This document shows, piece by piece, positions 44,529 to 53,357 of a DNA stretch of 64,000 nucleotides; the stretch's first letter is position 1, and each line of letters starts with the position of its first letter. The stretch is from contig NZ_JAUOTN010000001.1 in the NCBI RefSeq assembly GCF_030546575.1, forward strand, positions 558,001 through 622,000, given 5' to 3'. The translations under genes and the position numbers were made by a program. The DNA is from Pontibacter coccineus (lineage in GTDB: Bacteria; Bacteroidota; Bacteroidia; Cytophagales; Hymenobacteraceae). A model generated the notes under the pieces. The model saw nothing but the letters and a program-made list of their open reading frames with translations. It had not been told where the DNA came from and searched no databases.

Positions 44529-45983
44529 ATGTTTCACGAAGAGTTCTACCCCACCCCCGCGCACGTAATCGAGAAGATGATAGACCCGATCCGCAACAAG
44601 CTTGTCGGCAAGTCTATACTAGAGCCCTCAGCAGGCAAAGGAGATATACTGGATTATCTGGTCAGCTCCAACCGCGTATCCAAAAAGCGGCTGTATGCCA
44701 TTGAGCAAAGCCAGGAGCTGCAGTTCGTGTTGCAGAAGAAAGAATACAAGGTGATCGACTCCGATTTCCTGCAGTACAAGGGGGATTATCATTTTGACTT
44801 CATCATCGGCAACCCGCCTTTCTCTAATGGTGATGCACATTTATTGAAGGCGTGGGAGATACTCGAAAGCGGGCACATCGTTTTCCTGCTGAATGCCGAA
44901 ACCATCCTGAACCCTTTTACGAAGACACGTCAACTGCTGAAAAAGCTAATAGAAGACCACGGATCTTTTGAGGTACTCGGCAATGTGTTTCAGGCAGCCG
45001 AACGCAAGACGGGCGTGAATGTGGCGCTGGTAAGACTGGAGAAGAAGACCGTCAGCCGCTTTGAATTTGACCTTAACAACAAGGGGACGGAGAAGGCGTT
45101 CAGCTTTGACGAAGAATCGATCAAGAACCCGATTGCCCGACAGGACGCGGTGGGCAATCTGCTGATTCAGTACGACAACCTGAAAGAATCTTACACCGAA
45201 TACCTAAAGGCAAGGGAGAAGCTGAAATTCTACTCGCAAGGGCTGTTTGAAGGCACAAACACGATTGAGCGCACCATCGACGGGATACAGGGCGAAAACA
45301 GCGCCGATCGATACAACGCCTTCTGCGACGATAGCAAGATGGTCGTATGGCGTATGATTATCCAAAAGCTAGGCATTGAACGCTACATGACCAAATCAGT
45401 ACAGGAGAATTTCAGCAAGTTCACACAATCGCAGGGGGCGCTGAACCTGAACAAGGAGAATATTCAGCAGCTCGTGAATATGCTGTTGGAGAACGGCAAC
45501 AACATACTAGAACAGGCTGTGATCGATGTATTTGATCTGTTCACCAGCTACTTTAAGGAAAACCGCCTGCATGTGGAGGGCTGGAAGACCAATGACCGTT
45601 GGAAGGTAAACAAGAAAGTAATACTTCCTAACTTTGTTTCGTCTGCCTGGTCTGCCTACTACAGCACAAGTCACTATCGATATAGCCAGTATGGGGACAT
45701 CGATAAGGTGATGTGCTACCTGTCCGGCAAACGCTATGAAGACCTGGGAGAGGGCGCTTTAGACAGGTCTATCCACAATGTAAAAGTAGGGGACTCGGGG
45801 TTGTATGAATCGGAGTTCTTTTACTTCCGTTGCTACAAGAAAGGAACACTGCATATCACATTTAAAAGTGATTTCCTGTGGCAGGAGTTCAACATGCGGG
45901 CCACGGCGGGAAAGCAGTGGCTCCCTGAATCAGAGCGCAAAGCCTGGCAGGAATCAAAGCAACAGTACAAGATGATCGCCTAA
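44529..45983 (+). CDS. DNA adenine-type methyltransferase with DUF4942 domain
   Basis: 484 residues. The N-terminal class I methyltransferase has YPTPAHVIEKM, SAM motif I LEPSAGKGDIL (31-41) and catalytic NPPF (95-98). The NPPF motif points to N6-adenine methylation. The C-terminal ~250 residues match the DUF4942 type found in mobile elements of Bacteroidota. It is the only large plus-strand gene in the prophage and starts 30 bp from an XRE operator. It could protect phage DNA from host restriction or pair with the GIY-YIG nuclease. Confidence 0.88.
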   Translation: MFHEEFYPTPAHVIEKMIDPIRNKLVGKSILEPSAGKGDILDYLVSSNRVSKKRLYAIEQSQELQFVLQKKEYKVIDSDFLQYKGDYHFDFIIGNPPFSNGDAHLLKAWEILESGHIVFLLNAETILNPFTKTRQLLKKLIEDHGSFEVLGNVFQAAERKTGVNVALVRLEKKTVSRFEFDLNNKGTEKAFSFDEESIKNPIARQDAVGNLLIQYDNLKESYTEYLKAREKLKFYSQGLFEGTNTIERTIDGIQGENSADRYNAFCDDSKMVVWRMIIQKLGIERYMTKSVQENFSKFTQSQGALNLNKENIQQLVNMLLENGNNILEQAVIDVFDLFTSYFKENRLHVEGWKTNDRWKVNKKVILPNFVSSAWSAYYSTSHYRYSQYGDIDKVMCYLSGKRYEDLGEGALDRSIHNVKVGDSGLYESEFFYFRCYKKGTLHITFKSDFLWQEFNMRATAGKQWLPESERKAWQESKQQYKMIA

Positions 45984-45986
45984 CAG

Positions 45987-46015
45987 AAAAGCCCGTCCTA
46001 GTTGGATGGGCTTTT
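45987..46015. terminator. bidirectional intrinsic terminator
   Basis: AAAAGCCCGTCC and GGATGGGCTTTT (one G-U pair) form a 12-bp stem right after the methyltransferase stop. It also overlaps the end of the convergent MuF-like gene. Confidence 0.88.
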
Positions 46016-47056
46016 TGCTTTCGTATACTTAGGATTATCTTTCACCCAATACGGTGTGGACTGATACCCCTCAATGGTTTGTTTCTGGCTTTCATAGTAG
46101 CTCCTGAACCCTTCGTGTGGCTCTCTTACCACATCCTCGAATTTAAAGCCTTTCTCCTCTCCCCTCAGCAGTGCCTTTTCGTACTCGTTGTACTGTTCGG
46201 CGGTGGGCAGGATCGGTACGGCAAAACAAAGACAATTCGGATGCCATGAAGTAAACTTAAATTCTTTCGGATACACTCCTTTTAGACTATCGCATATGTC
46301 CGGACGAGGGTGCGAGTTAGATAGTTTTACCTCAAATCCTAAGATAAAATCTGTCTTCTTCCATCGTTCGTGATCCGCTGCCCTATACGCCATGTTGGTT
46401 TCTGTCCGGGCTACCCGCAAAGCGTTCTTGTAGCTTGATCGGTACACCCCCTGCCCCGGCTTGTACTCCTGGGCGGCTTTACTTAACTGAAGATTGCCTT
46501 CCGCGTCGCGTACCCTACGAAACAGCTTGTCCGGTTCTTTGAGGTACTGCTTCATTTCGGTCGCCATCTTGGCCGCTGGCTTACCCTCCGATATTCCCAA
46601 GTACAGCCCCTGCTCTAACTCTCCCCGGAACTGCTTGACGTTGTTCCACACCCGGTCCGATAAGGTGAGCCCGTTGGTCTTGCGCTTGAGGAACGCATCC
46701 ATCGCGCCCTTGTTGGGGTTGAAGATGGCCTGTTTGAGCGGGGTGGGGATCGCCTTCCCCCTATAGCGTTGGTCGATCAGCGCCCCGAACTTCTGCAAGG
46801 ATAACTCCCACTGGCTTTGGATGCCGTTCACCACCATGCCCTCGATGCCCGCCTGCAGCTTGAGCAGTTCCCGTTCCAGGATGGTTTCGAGCGCAGGGTA
46901 GTCGGTGATGCGGAACGTGTCGCGGCGTGCCTGGAGCCCTGTGGCGGCTTTGAACACGTTGACGATCGTTTCCCCGTAGGCAAGGGCGATACGCTTCTGG
47001 AGGGCCTGCAATTGCCTTAGATGCTCCTTCTCGAATTGTGTGTTGATGTCAGCCAC
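45998..47056 (-). CDS. MuF/SPP1-gp7-like minor head protein
   Basis: 352 residues. The C-terminal domain has the MuF signature: RVARTETNMAYRAADHERWK, then HPRPDICDSLKGVYPKEF and SWHPNCLCFAVPIL with the conserved Cys pair. It binds the portal and is packaged with DNA in few copies. It lies next to the portal gene as usual. A small gene overlaps its start by 8 bp. Confidence 0.9.
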   Translation of the reverse strand: MADINTQFEKEHLRQLQALQKRIALAYGETIVNVFKAATGLQARRDTFRITDYPALETILERELLKLQAGIEGMVVNGIQSQWELSLQKFGALIDQRYRGKAIPTPLKQAIFNPNKGAMDAFLKRKTNGLTLSDRVWNNVKQFRGELEQGLYLGISEGKPAAKMATEMKQYLKEPDKLFRRVRDAEGNLQLSKAAQEYKPGQGVYRSSYKNALRVARTETNMAYRAADHERWKKTDFILGFEVKLSNSHPRPDICDSLKGVYPKEFKFTSWHPNCLCFAVPILPTAEQYNEYEKALLRGEEKGFKFEDVVREPHEGFRSYYESQKQTIEGYQSTPYWVKDNPKYTKAKSPSN

Positions 47057-47246
47057 TTAGCTTGTCGTTTCGGGAGGCTTTACCGGCTACCCATTGGTTG
47101 TACTCTTCTTGTAGCTCTTTCACTACGTCCTCTGTCAATCCTCCCAAACGCTGGAGCAGGAACGCCTTTCTGATGACGCCCTGCTTCCACTCGTTGGGCT
47201 GTTCGTCGTACCAGCCGAAGATGAGCAATTGCAACTGTTTGTCCAT
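47049..47246 (-). CDS. small phage protein between portal and MuF genes
   Basis: 65 residues, helical (LTEDVVKELQEEYNQWVAGK), no recognised domain. It overlaps the MuF-like gene by 8 bp and starts 15 bp after the portal stop, so it belongs to the head operon. Confidence 0.65.
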   Translation of the reverse strand: MDKQLQLLIFGWYDEQPNEWKQGVIRKAFLLQRLGGLTEDVVKELQEEYNQWVAGKASRNDKLSG

Positions 47247-47261
47247 CCCCGTCAGTACGTG

Positions 47262-48704
47262 TTAGGAGAGGCGCAGTTCGTTGGCTTCTTCCTGCTTTTG
47301 GATCAGCTTCAGTTCGTCCTCCACGTTCTCCACCAGTGGGTTGTGCTCCACGGCGGTCTGCTGGCTCATAACGGCTTTCTCTCCGGTGGCCCTCAGGAGG
47401 TTGTCGATCTGCTTGCCTTGCAGTTCGGTTTTCTCGACTTCATTGTCCGGCATGAACAAGGCAAACTCCGGCACGATATTGAGACCCTGCACTTTCTCCA
47501 TGTCCACGTTAATCTTGGCAGCGGCGGCTTTCAGGAGGTTGATGCGGCGCTGGATACACTCCCCGTAGTAGTCGTCCTGCTTGTCCTTTGCTTTGCCGTG
47601 GGCGTCCAGGAACATCAGTTTAATGGCGATCCCGGACAACTGGCCCAGGCCTTTCATTTCCTTAAAGGTGATGTTGGGGGTCTGGGTGATGGTGTAGATG
47701 ATGTCAAACAGGTTCTCAATCTCCAGCTTGATGGATTCCGGGGCGTTGTCCCAGGTGATGTACTTGAGGTCTCCCCCTTCCTCTACTTCAAACACCTTTC
47801 CCCGTTCGCCTTTGGTGGCCATGCCCGCTACCTTGCCTTTGGATACGAGGATTGGGGAACCGTTGTAGTCGTTGGTATCGGCATGGTTGGATAGCAGCGT
47901 TTCCAGACGCTCAATAGCCCATTGCACGTCCTGCCATTCGGTGCGGGTCTGCGAGTAGTAGACGATGGGGAGCTTGCCTAATACATTCGACTTGGAGTCT
48001 TCTGGGACCAGTGCCCAGGAGGATTCGCCTTTGCTGTAGCGGTTGATCTGTTCGGCGGTGTAGAGGTCCAGCATTTCTACTTCCTTTTCCCCTTCCTTGA
48101 GGAAGTACCCCCGGCCGAAGGCGATCATGTCGCCGTACTTGTCATAGACCGGGTAGAACGTGTTCCCCTCCGAAGGCTTGAGGATGTTGAGCCTTAGCTT
48201 CAATTTACTGTTCTTGTTGCCCAGCTCCCCCCAATAGCCTTCTTCCGCTTCCACGAACGACCACAGTTCGACCACTTCCTTTTCGGCCATCATGGTCTTG
48301 GCGATGGGGCGGTTCTTGAAGTTAAGTTTGGCGTCCTGCCAGATCTTCTCCACCATCAGCTGCAGCTTCTCCTCCTGTGGATTATTGGGCTTGCAATGCA
48401 GGGTCACGGGCTGTCCGGTCAGGAAGGTGGCGGCGCGGCCGACTATCAGCTTTTGAAGGGCCACGGGGATACGGGCCACTTCCTCTAAAGAAGTCTGCAT
48501 TTCATCACTGCCATCGTCATTCTTCCTGCCTGTCGGCTTGCTAATTTGCTTTTTGGGACGTTTCCCAGTGTCTAATACAGCGTGTGTCTCGGGCTGGTAC
48601 TGTTCGAGGGCTTCCTTCTGGTTGAGTTCGCGCTGGTTCTTCTGAATGGCCTTTACCAGGTCTGCCGGTGATCCTAATAGGGTCTTGAGTTCTTCTAGTT
48701 CCAT
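47262..48704 (-). CDS. phage portal protein (SPP1 gp6-like)
   Basis: 480 residues. The SPP1-type portal pattern is visible: KLIVGRAATFLTGQPV, WELGNKN-like text, KLPIVYYSQTRTEW, SNHADTNDYNGSPILVSKG and LSGIAIKLMFLDAHGKA. It forms the dodecameric DNA entry ring. It is directly abutted by the terminase large subunit (stop to start without gap). Confidence 0.93.
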   Translation of the reverse strand: MELEELKTLLGSPADLVKAIQKNQRELNQKEALEQYQPETHAVLDTGKRPKKQISKPTGRKNDDGSDEMQTSLEEVARIPVALQKLIVGRAATFLTGQPVTLHCKPNNPQEEKLQLMVEKIWQDAKLNFKNRPIAKTMMAEKEVVELWSFVEAEEGYWGELGNKNSKLKLRLNILKPSEGNTFYPVYDKYGDMIAFGRGYFLKEGEKEVEMLDLYTAEQINRYSKGESSWALVPEDSKSNVLGKLPIVYYSQTRTEWQDVQWAIERLETLLSNHADTNDYNGSPILVSKGKVAGMATKGERGKVFEVEEGGDLKYITWDNAPESIKLEIENLFDIIYTITQTPNITFKEMKGLGQLSGIAIKLMFLDAHGKAKDKQDDYYGECIQRRINLLKAAAAKINVDMEKVQGLNIVPEFALFMPDNEVEKTELQGKQIDNLLRATGEKAVMSQQTAVEHNPLVENVEDELKLIQKQEEANELRLS

Positions 48705-50240
48705 TTATTGAAAGGATGAAAGTATGTTAAGGTTGTTGGTTTTAGGCTTGAAAGGCATAAAGGTGTTGGCCAGGGAGTCAAACTTATCCGTGGACCGCTT
48801 TAGTCTTTTGATGATGTCTTCTTTCTTTTCGATGATAATCTTACCATTGCTTTGAAACTTCCACTTGATTTCAGTGGCTTCTTCCATAAACTCTGTGTCA
48901 GGAGGCAAGGCGGCCCCGGTGTTGTTCTTTGGGTCCAGCCATTCGCGCACAGCCCAAAACAGATAGGCCCGCATGTTGGCAAACAGGTACTGCCCTGTTG
49001 AATCGGTTAAGTCGTGCCCCCTGTAGTCTTTGGCGGACTCTGAGTATTTACAGCTTAGAGCCTTACGCCCCATGCCTTGTTCTTCCAACCGAGACCAGAC
49101 CCCCGCCCCCTCTCCTATGGTGTCAATAAAAGCCAGTGCATCGGCTGCTGACAGGTCGGCTTTCACTTTTCCGGCTATCTCCATATGGTTGGCCTTGCCC
49201 CCTGAGTTGTGCTGCCAGAACTTATCCACGTAATCGGAGTAGCGGTAGCAGAATACAGAGCTGTCGCGCCCCATGCCGGCCACGTCTACGCCTAACCTTA
49301 AGCCGGTTTTGTTTTTCGGCTTGCTTTGCTGTTCCCTCCATCGCTTGTTGGCCGCCTCAATCCAGACAGCCGGAATCAGGGTATCTTCTGATACTTTCGG
49401 GAACAAGCCCAACACCTTCACCCGAAATAGGTCATTGGGACGATACCAGCGCCCCTCAAATTCAAAGTCGTTCTCTTCTGTTGTGACTTCTTCGGGCGAG
49501 ATAGGCATGGCCCATTCCTTCACTTTATCCACCACCCACTCGTAGTCCACCTGCCCAGGGATCACCTCCCGTTTTTCTTTCACGTTCACAGCGTTCAGGC
49601 TGTTGAGCTGGAAACGGTGCCATCTGTCGGACTTCTGGCTTCTGGCCGCATAGCCTACAGGCGTGTTGGGATTGAACACAATCAGGATGCGGCTATTGCC
49701 CTGCAGGTTGCCCTCGATCGCGTTAAAGACTGTTTCAGGCAGGCCGGAGGCTTCTGTCACGACAAACATCGTGTTGGCCGCGTGAAAGCCCGACCATGCC
49801 TCGTGGTTGTGCTCGTCTGCCTTAAAGCCCGTCAGAAACCATTCGTCTGAGCCTGTTCTGATGTCATGCCCGGTGATCCTGCCGGGAAGATCCACGCCCC
49901 TCTTTTTGGCACGATAGAACAGCCTCGACACCTCCGGCACCATGATGTTCTTTACCTGCCTGTCTGTCGGGGCGGTCATGGCCACCTTGGTGTTGGCGAC
50001 CATCTCGCCCTGTGTGTTCCATCTAGGGGTCAGGTAAAGGAAACACAAACAGGCCACGGCGGAAATAAAGTCTTTCCCCCTCGCTGTCCCGGAGGCAACG
50101 GAGGTCATCTTGTTCACCTGCACCGAGCGAAGGATAGCCTGCTGCTCTTCGTCCAGGGTCACCCCTAAGACCTCTTTGGCAAACAGGCACCAGTCCGAGC
50201 GGTACTCGTTAATCCGCTTTTTCGCTTGTTCCACTTTCAT
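48705..50240 (-). CDS. terminase large subunit
   Basis: 511 residues. ATPase domain with Walker A-like SGTARGKDF (50-58) and Walker B-like MFVVTEA, and coupling motif VFNPN. C-terminal RNase H-type nuclease domain begins at LGVDVAGMGRDSS with the first catalytic Asp. It packages DNA into the prohead. It overlaps the small subunit gene by 32 bp. Confidence 0.95.
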   Translation of the reverse strand: MKVEQAKKRINEYRSDWCLFAKEVLGVTLDEEQQAILRSVQVNKMTSVASGTARGKDFISAVACLCFLYLTPRWNTQGEMVANTKVAMTAPTDRQVKNIMVPEVSRLFYRAKKRGVDLPGRITGHDIRTGSDEWFLTGFKADEHNHEAWSGFHAANTMFVVTEASGLPETVFNAIEGNLQGNSRILIVFNPNTPVGYAARSQKSDRWHRFQLNSLNAVNVKEKREVIPGQVDYEWVVDKVKEWAMPISPEEVTTEENDFEFEGRWYRPNDLFRVKVLGLFPKVSEDTLIPAVWIEAANKRWREQQSKPKNKTGLRLGVDVAGMGRDSSVFCYRYSDYVDKFWQHNSGGKANHMEIAGKVKADLSAADALAFIDTIGEGAGVWSRLEEQGMGRKALSCKYSESAKDYRGHDLTDSTGQYLFANMRAYLFWAVREWLDPKNNTGAALPPDTEFMEEATEIKWKFQSNGKIIIEKKEDIIKRLKRSTDKFDSLANTFMPFKPKTNNLNILSSFQ

Positions 50241-50607
50241 CTGTAGAAGATTCTGCTAGTAGATCATAAAAGGTTTTACCCCCTGTCCCATCGTCTACTT
50301 CTTTGCGCTCGACATATCCTCGCTTCTTACCCTTAGTCTTTAGGTAGAACTCAACAGCTTTTTGCCTTACCCGCTCGTCTTTAGACCGGAGCAATGTGTG
50401 GAGCCCATCTTCTGCAACGTCTAGGTTTTCGGCTTCAATATCTTCCAGTATTTCCGGTCGTTTCTCTGCCCGCTGCTTTACAGCTTGCCGACTATACTCC
50501 ACATCAAATTTCTTTTTAATGGCTTTGGCCGTACGCGCAAATATGCCAGCATTCTCACGTAGGATTGCCCAAAACTCCTTATCCGTTATTTTCCGTACTT
50601 TTGCCAT
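50209..50607 (-). CDS. terminase small subunit
   Basis: 132 residues. N-terminal helix-turn-helix region (FARTAKAIKKKFDVEYSRQA) and an oligomerisation helix (ILEDIEAENLDVAEDGLHTL) are followed by an acidic tail. Such proteins recognise pac or cos sites. The gene precedes and overlaps the large subunit. Confidence 0.85.
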   Translation of the reverse strand: MAKVRKITDKEFWAILRENAGIFARTAKAIKKKFDVEYSRQAVKQRAEKRPEILEDIEAENLDVAEDGLHTLLRSKDERVRQKAVEFYLKTKGKKRGYVERKEVDDGTGGKTFYDLLAESSTDESGTSEKAD

Positions 50608-50616
50608 ATCGTCAAC

Positions 50617-51072
50617 TTATGACAAGTGAATACACCGGCTGCCATCTATCAGTATGAGTTCTATCGGCAGTGAAAACCCTTGTATTGTAGCCTGTAGTTC
50701 TGGTTTTAGCTCAGGCGCAGCGATGACCAAGCGAGGCATATTCCCAAGCAAAGCCTTGAAGGTTGCCCCGTAAAACAACACCTGCCCAATAGCCCCTATT
50801 AAATCGTTCCGGTTGTTCTTGCCCGTCTTGCATTCAATAAGTGTTCCTGTGCCGTCTTCGTGCCACAGCATTATATCGGCAATCACATGCCCTGAAGCAA
50901 GCTTTAACATGTACTGACGCTCAATTCGCTTTATTACCCCCCATTTGCAGTACTTGGCTATGTCGTGAATGTTATCCAATACATGCGACTCCAGGTCTTT
51001 CTCTTTGCCTAGGAAAGTATACTGAGGCATTAAATCCTCTTTGGTTAACTCACCTTTTTTTATGATGCTCAT
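50617..51072 (-). CDS. PD-(D/E)XK-superfamily nuclease-like protein
   Basis: 151 residues with the nuclease-fold motif ADIMLWHEDGTGTLIECKTG (Asp, then E-x-K) preceded by a helix with the conserved Glu (LESHVLDNIHDIAKYC). It resembles the NucS/McrC-like helper nucleases of phages. It lies 9 bp upstream of the terminase small subunit and may work in packaging or recombination. Confidence 0.75.
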   Translation of the reverse strand: MSIIKKGELTKEDLMPQYTFLGKEKDLESHVLDNIHDIAKYCKWGVIKRIERQYMLKLASGHVIADIMLWHEDGTGTLIECKTGKNNRNDLIGAIGQVLFYGATFKALLGNMPRLVIAAPELKPELQATIQGFSLPIELILIDGSRCIHLS

Positions 51073-51073
51073 C

Positions 51074-51631
51074 TTACTTAATGGTTACTGCTATCCGCCC
51101 CCGGAACAGTTCTTCTATCTCGGTGCGGGCTTCTTTTAGCTGTAGTTCTGTTTCAAACTCAATCTTCATAGTTGGAGGCCCGAACATGGGCTTTTGCTCC
51201 GCTTCTTCCTCCTGTGTGTCTTCTCCCCATCCAAAGGGAACAGCCAAACCCCATGCTTTTAGGGGGAGATCATCCCAGTCATTGCCCAACGCATCCCAAT
51301 CATTCTGACCGTAGCTGCCGTTGTCCTTGATGGCCCATCGCTTCAGTTTGGCCGCTGGTGTATCCGGAGGAAGTAGCTTGCAGGGAATAACGGTGTATCC
51401 CAACTCTTTGCAGCCTCTTAGTCGTTGGTTTCCCCCGATAGCCACGTACTTTCCCTTGAAGGGGAACACGATCACCTCACGGGCCTCTATGTAGTCCGGG
51501 TCTTCCCGGATGCTGTCCAGTAGATAAGCGTACTCTTCGTCCTTGATGAAGCGGGGGTTCTCGGGTACTCCTGGGATTTGGCCCTCGTTGTATTCGAGTA
51601 GCTCAATGTTGATCAGGTCGCGTTGTATCAT
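51074..51631 (-). CDS. ParB/Srx-fold protein
   Basis: 185 residues. The N-terminal ParB-like domain has a LIREDPDYIEAREVIVFPF-like stretch and the nucleotide-binding AIGGNQRLRGCKELG. The C-terminal half is acidic (EEEAEQKP) with a helix. Phage ParB-like proteins may act in DNA binding, CTP hydrolysis or DNA modification near terminase. It overlaps the next gene by 4 bp. Confidence 0.82.
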   Translation of the reverse strand: MIQRDLINIELLEYNEGQIPGVPENPRFIKDEEYAYLLDSIREDPDYIEAREVIVFPFKGKYVAIGGNQRLRGCKELGYTVIPCKLLPPDTPAAKLKRWAIKDNGSYGQNDWDALGNDWDDLPLKAWGLAVPFGWGEDTQEEEAEQKPMFGPPTMKIEFETELQLKEARTEIEELFRGRIAVTIK

Positions 51632-51834
51632 TTCTCTAAGCCTAGTCTGATGCTCTCGTTTCGCTCTGTTGTCAGTTCGTACTCGTAGTGCTCGGAATCC
51701 TGTGTGCCACAGCTAACCGTGTACAGCATACTGGAGCCTCCGAACTTAACCGCTGTCACCATGCGCTGGGATTGGTCCGGGTCTGTGGCCAGGTAAACCA
51801 AGTCCCCTAATCCGTGTGTTGATTCAAATCTCAT
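51628..51834 (-). CDS. small phage protein, unknown function
   Basis: 68 residues, strand-rich (DLVYLATDPDQSQRMVTAVK), no known domain. It may be an SH3- or Tudor-like barrel. It overlaps both neighbours by a few bases, which supports it as a real operon member. Confidence 0.65.
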   Translation of the reverse strand: MRFESTHGLGDLVYLATDPDQSQRMVTAVKFGGSSMLYTVSCGTQDSEHYEYELTTERNESIRLGLEK

Positions 51835-52255
51835 GTCTTCTCAGTGCGGAGTATAAAAGACCGTGTTCGGCCAATAGGTTCTGTTTGAACGGGCTCTGGT
51901 TAAAGGCCCCGTAAGGGTTGTGGGCTACTGTTATCTTGTTGTTGTCAGCGTACAGCAAGCCCCAGTTGTCGGGTAGTTCTCTTGCGGTGATCAGTCCAGC
52001 AGGGGTCAGGTAAAAGCGAAACTTCCCCATGCCTTTGTGTGGCTGCTTCCGAAAGCGCTTCTTGTGGTCTGCCATGTAGTCCGGCCTGGATACTTTGCAT
52101 TCGATCAGAACCGAGTGTCCCCAGCTCCCGAACCCGATCACGTCGGGCTGCTCTCCCGTTGGGGTGTTGGAGTGCAGCTCCTTGAAAGCGATTCCGCAGG
52201 AGGCTTTGTTGAGCAACCATCTATAACCGATTTCCACTAATTCCTGGTGTGTCAT
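51824..52255 (-). CDS. second PD-(D/E)XK nuclease-like protein
   Basis: 143 residues from the ATG at 52253-52255. Nuclease motif: PDVIGFGSWGHSVLIECKVS followed by RPDY, as in the MmcB/VRR-like branch. Its start overlaps the stop of a 16-codon micro-gene (ATGA). Function is unassigned; recombination or DNA degradation is plausible. Confidence 0.78.
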   Translation of the reverse strand: MTHQELVEIGYRWLLNKASCGIAFKELHSNTPTGEQPDVIGFGSWGHSVLIECKVSRPDYMADHKKRFRKQPHKGMGKFRFYLTPAGLITARELPDNWGLLYADNNKITVAHNPYGAFNQSPFKQNLLAEHGLLYSALRRHEI

Positions 52256-52302
52256 TTGCCGCAGTTCTCGCAGTTGCCTTGGTTGTTGCAGATAATGCAC
52301 AT
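52252..52302 (-). CDS. 16-residue CxxC/CxxC microprotein
   Basis: MCIICNNQGNCENCGK has Cys at 2, 5, 11 and 14, a spacing able to bind one zinc. Its ATG overlaps the upstream stop (TAATG) and its stop overlaps the downstream start (ATGA), so it is translationally coupled on both sides. It is too short to name. Confidence 0.5.
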   Translation of the reverse strand: MCIICNNQGNCENCGK

Positions 52303-52505
52303 TACACAATGTCCTTTCTTTTGTCCTTCATAAAGCCCCTTCTGCCCTTGCGGTTGTTGAAGTAGTACCGAAACCGGATGCGTTCCGCTTCTACTGTTAA
52401 AGCGTCCCTTAAAGGAGCTATGTTGTAGGGAGGGTATCCCACTATCCAACACTGCAACCCAAGGCTTACCAAGAAAATCCGCAGCAAACATTTAACTTCA
52501 TTCAT
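52302..52505 (-). CDS. small phage protein, unknown function
   Basis: 67 residues, N-terminal hydrophobic stretch (LLRIFLVSLGLQCWIVGY) and a very basic C-terminus (NNRKGRRGFMKDKRKD). The start is fixed by the leader TAACACAAG directly before ATG. It may be membrane-associated. Confidence 0.6.
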   Translation of the reverse strand: MNEVKCLLRIFLVSLGLQCWIVGYPPYNIAPLRDALTVEAERIRFRYYFNNRKGRRGFMKDKRKDIV

Positions 52506-52511
52506 CTTGTG

Positions 52512-52955
52512 TTATAGATAGGGTTCGAGCATCGTTTTGTGGGCGTTGAGCACCGTGTTGCGAAAGTCCTGGTACACCTTGTAGTGCACCACCACCTCCC
52601 TCAGCAGCACCTTGGCCGTGCCGTAGGAGCAGTTCAGCTCCTTGGCGATGGCCTGGGGCAAACCGTGCTGCACGCACTTCTGGGTGTAGCCGTACAGCTT
52701 CTCGGGCTGGTAGCACAAGAGCATCACGGCCCCGAACTCCCTGCGGCACCTGGAGACCTGCATCTTGGGCCCCTGCCCTTTCAGCATCTCCATCGGTACG
52801 CCCCGCACCTGGCAGAACGTGTTCAGTAAATTCCTCACCTCGCCAGTGTCGGTGAAGACCTTGGCCGGCAATAGTTCCCGCAGCCGGGTGGTGATGGCGC
52901 GGGCCACCTGCGGGTGCTCCTTCTCCAGGATGTAAAGTTTGAGTTCCGGGGTCAT
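52512..52955 (-). CDS. phage protein with helix-turn-helix-like C-terminus
   Basis: 147 residues. Helical throughout, with LPQAIAKELNCSYGTAKVLL fitting a helix-turn-helix. Its position after the small early genes and before the late terminase block would suit a late-gene regulator, but I do not recognise the family. Confidence 0.65.
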   Translation of the reverse strand: MTPELKLYILEKEHPQVARAITTRLRELLPAKVFTDTGEVRNLLNTFCQVRGVPMEMLKGQGPKMQVSRCRREFGAVMLLCYQPEKLYGYTQKCVQHGLPQAIAKELNCSYGTAKVLLREVVVHYKVYQDFRNTVLNAHKTMLEPYL

Positions 52956-53270
52956 TTCTTGCTAAAGTTATATTATCCGCGATTATTGCCGTTTTTCTGG
53001 TCTCCACCCCCTGAGCAAACGAGACTTTCTCCGTTTTCTGGCTTGGTTTTGTCCTGTTTCCTGCCGCCTGTTCCGCCCCTGGCTGCCTCCTCGCAGGAGC
53101 ATATCCCGCCGAGGCTGTCGTGTTCGTTGCCATTGCACATAATTCAAAAGGGTTTTGCGCTGTGTTCCGTTAAAGGGATAATTCTATATAGTGATGCTTC
53201 TATAATTTCACTTAGAGGGGGTGCCGCTATCCAATTACGTCTTATGTTACGGCTAGTACGTGCTGTGTTA
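52956..53270. other. gene-poor leader region
   Basis: No confident gene. It holds two copies of a leader-like motif on the minus strand (TAACACAGCACGTAC at 53252-53266 and TAACATAAGACGTAA nearby) and an AT-rich stretch ending TAACTTTA about 15 bp before the gene at 52955, which could be its promoter. A reading frame from the ATG at 53133 is open but soon becomes a shadow of the next gene. Confidence 0.4.
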
Positions 53271-53357
53271 GGGCGATCCCTTCGGGCCGTGCTTTCGCTC
53301 ATATCTTTGCTCCTTTCAGTCACAAAGGATAAACGCTCTATCACTATCGCGGGGCTA
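53271..53357 (+). repeat. phage intergenic element, copy C
   Basis: Starts GGGCGATCCC and ends TATCGCGGGGCTA. The final CTA is the stop codon (TAG, minus strand) of the neighbouring gene. Confidence 0.75.

Noticed and set aside
52498..53133. Long minus-strand frame over the helix-turn-helix-like gene
   Set aside because: Beyond the first ~60 codons it is the Gly/Ala/Arg-rich shadow of the gene at 52512-52955; no start signal or family match.
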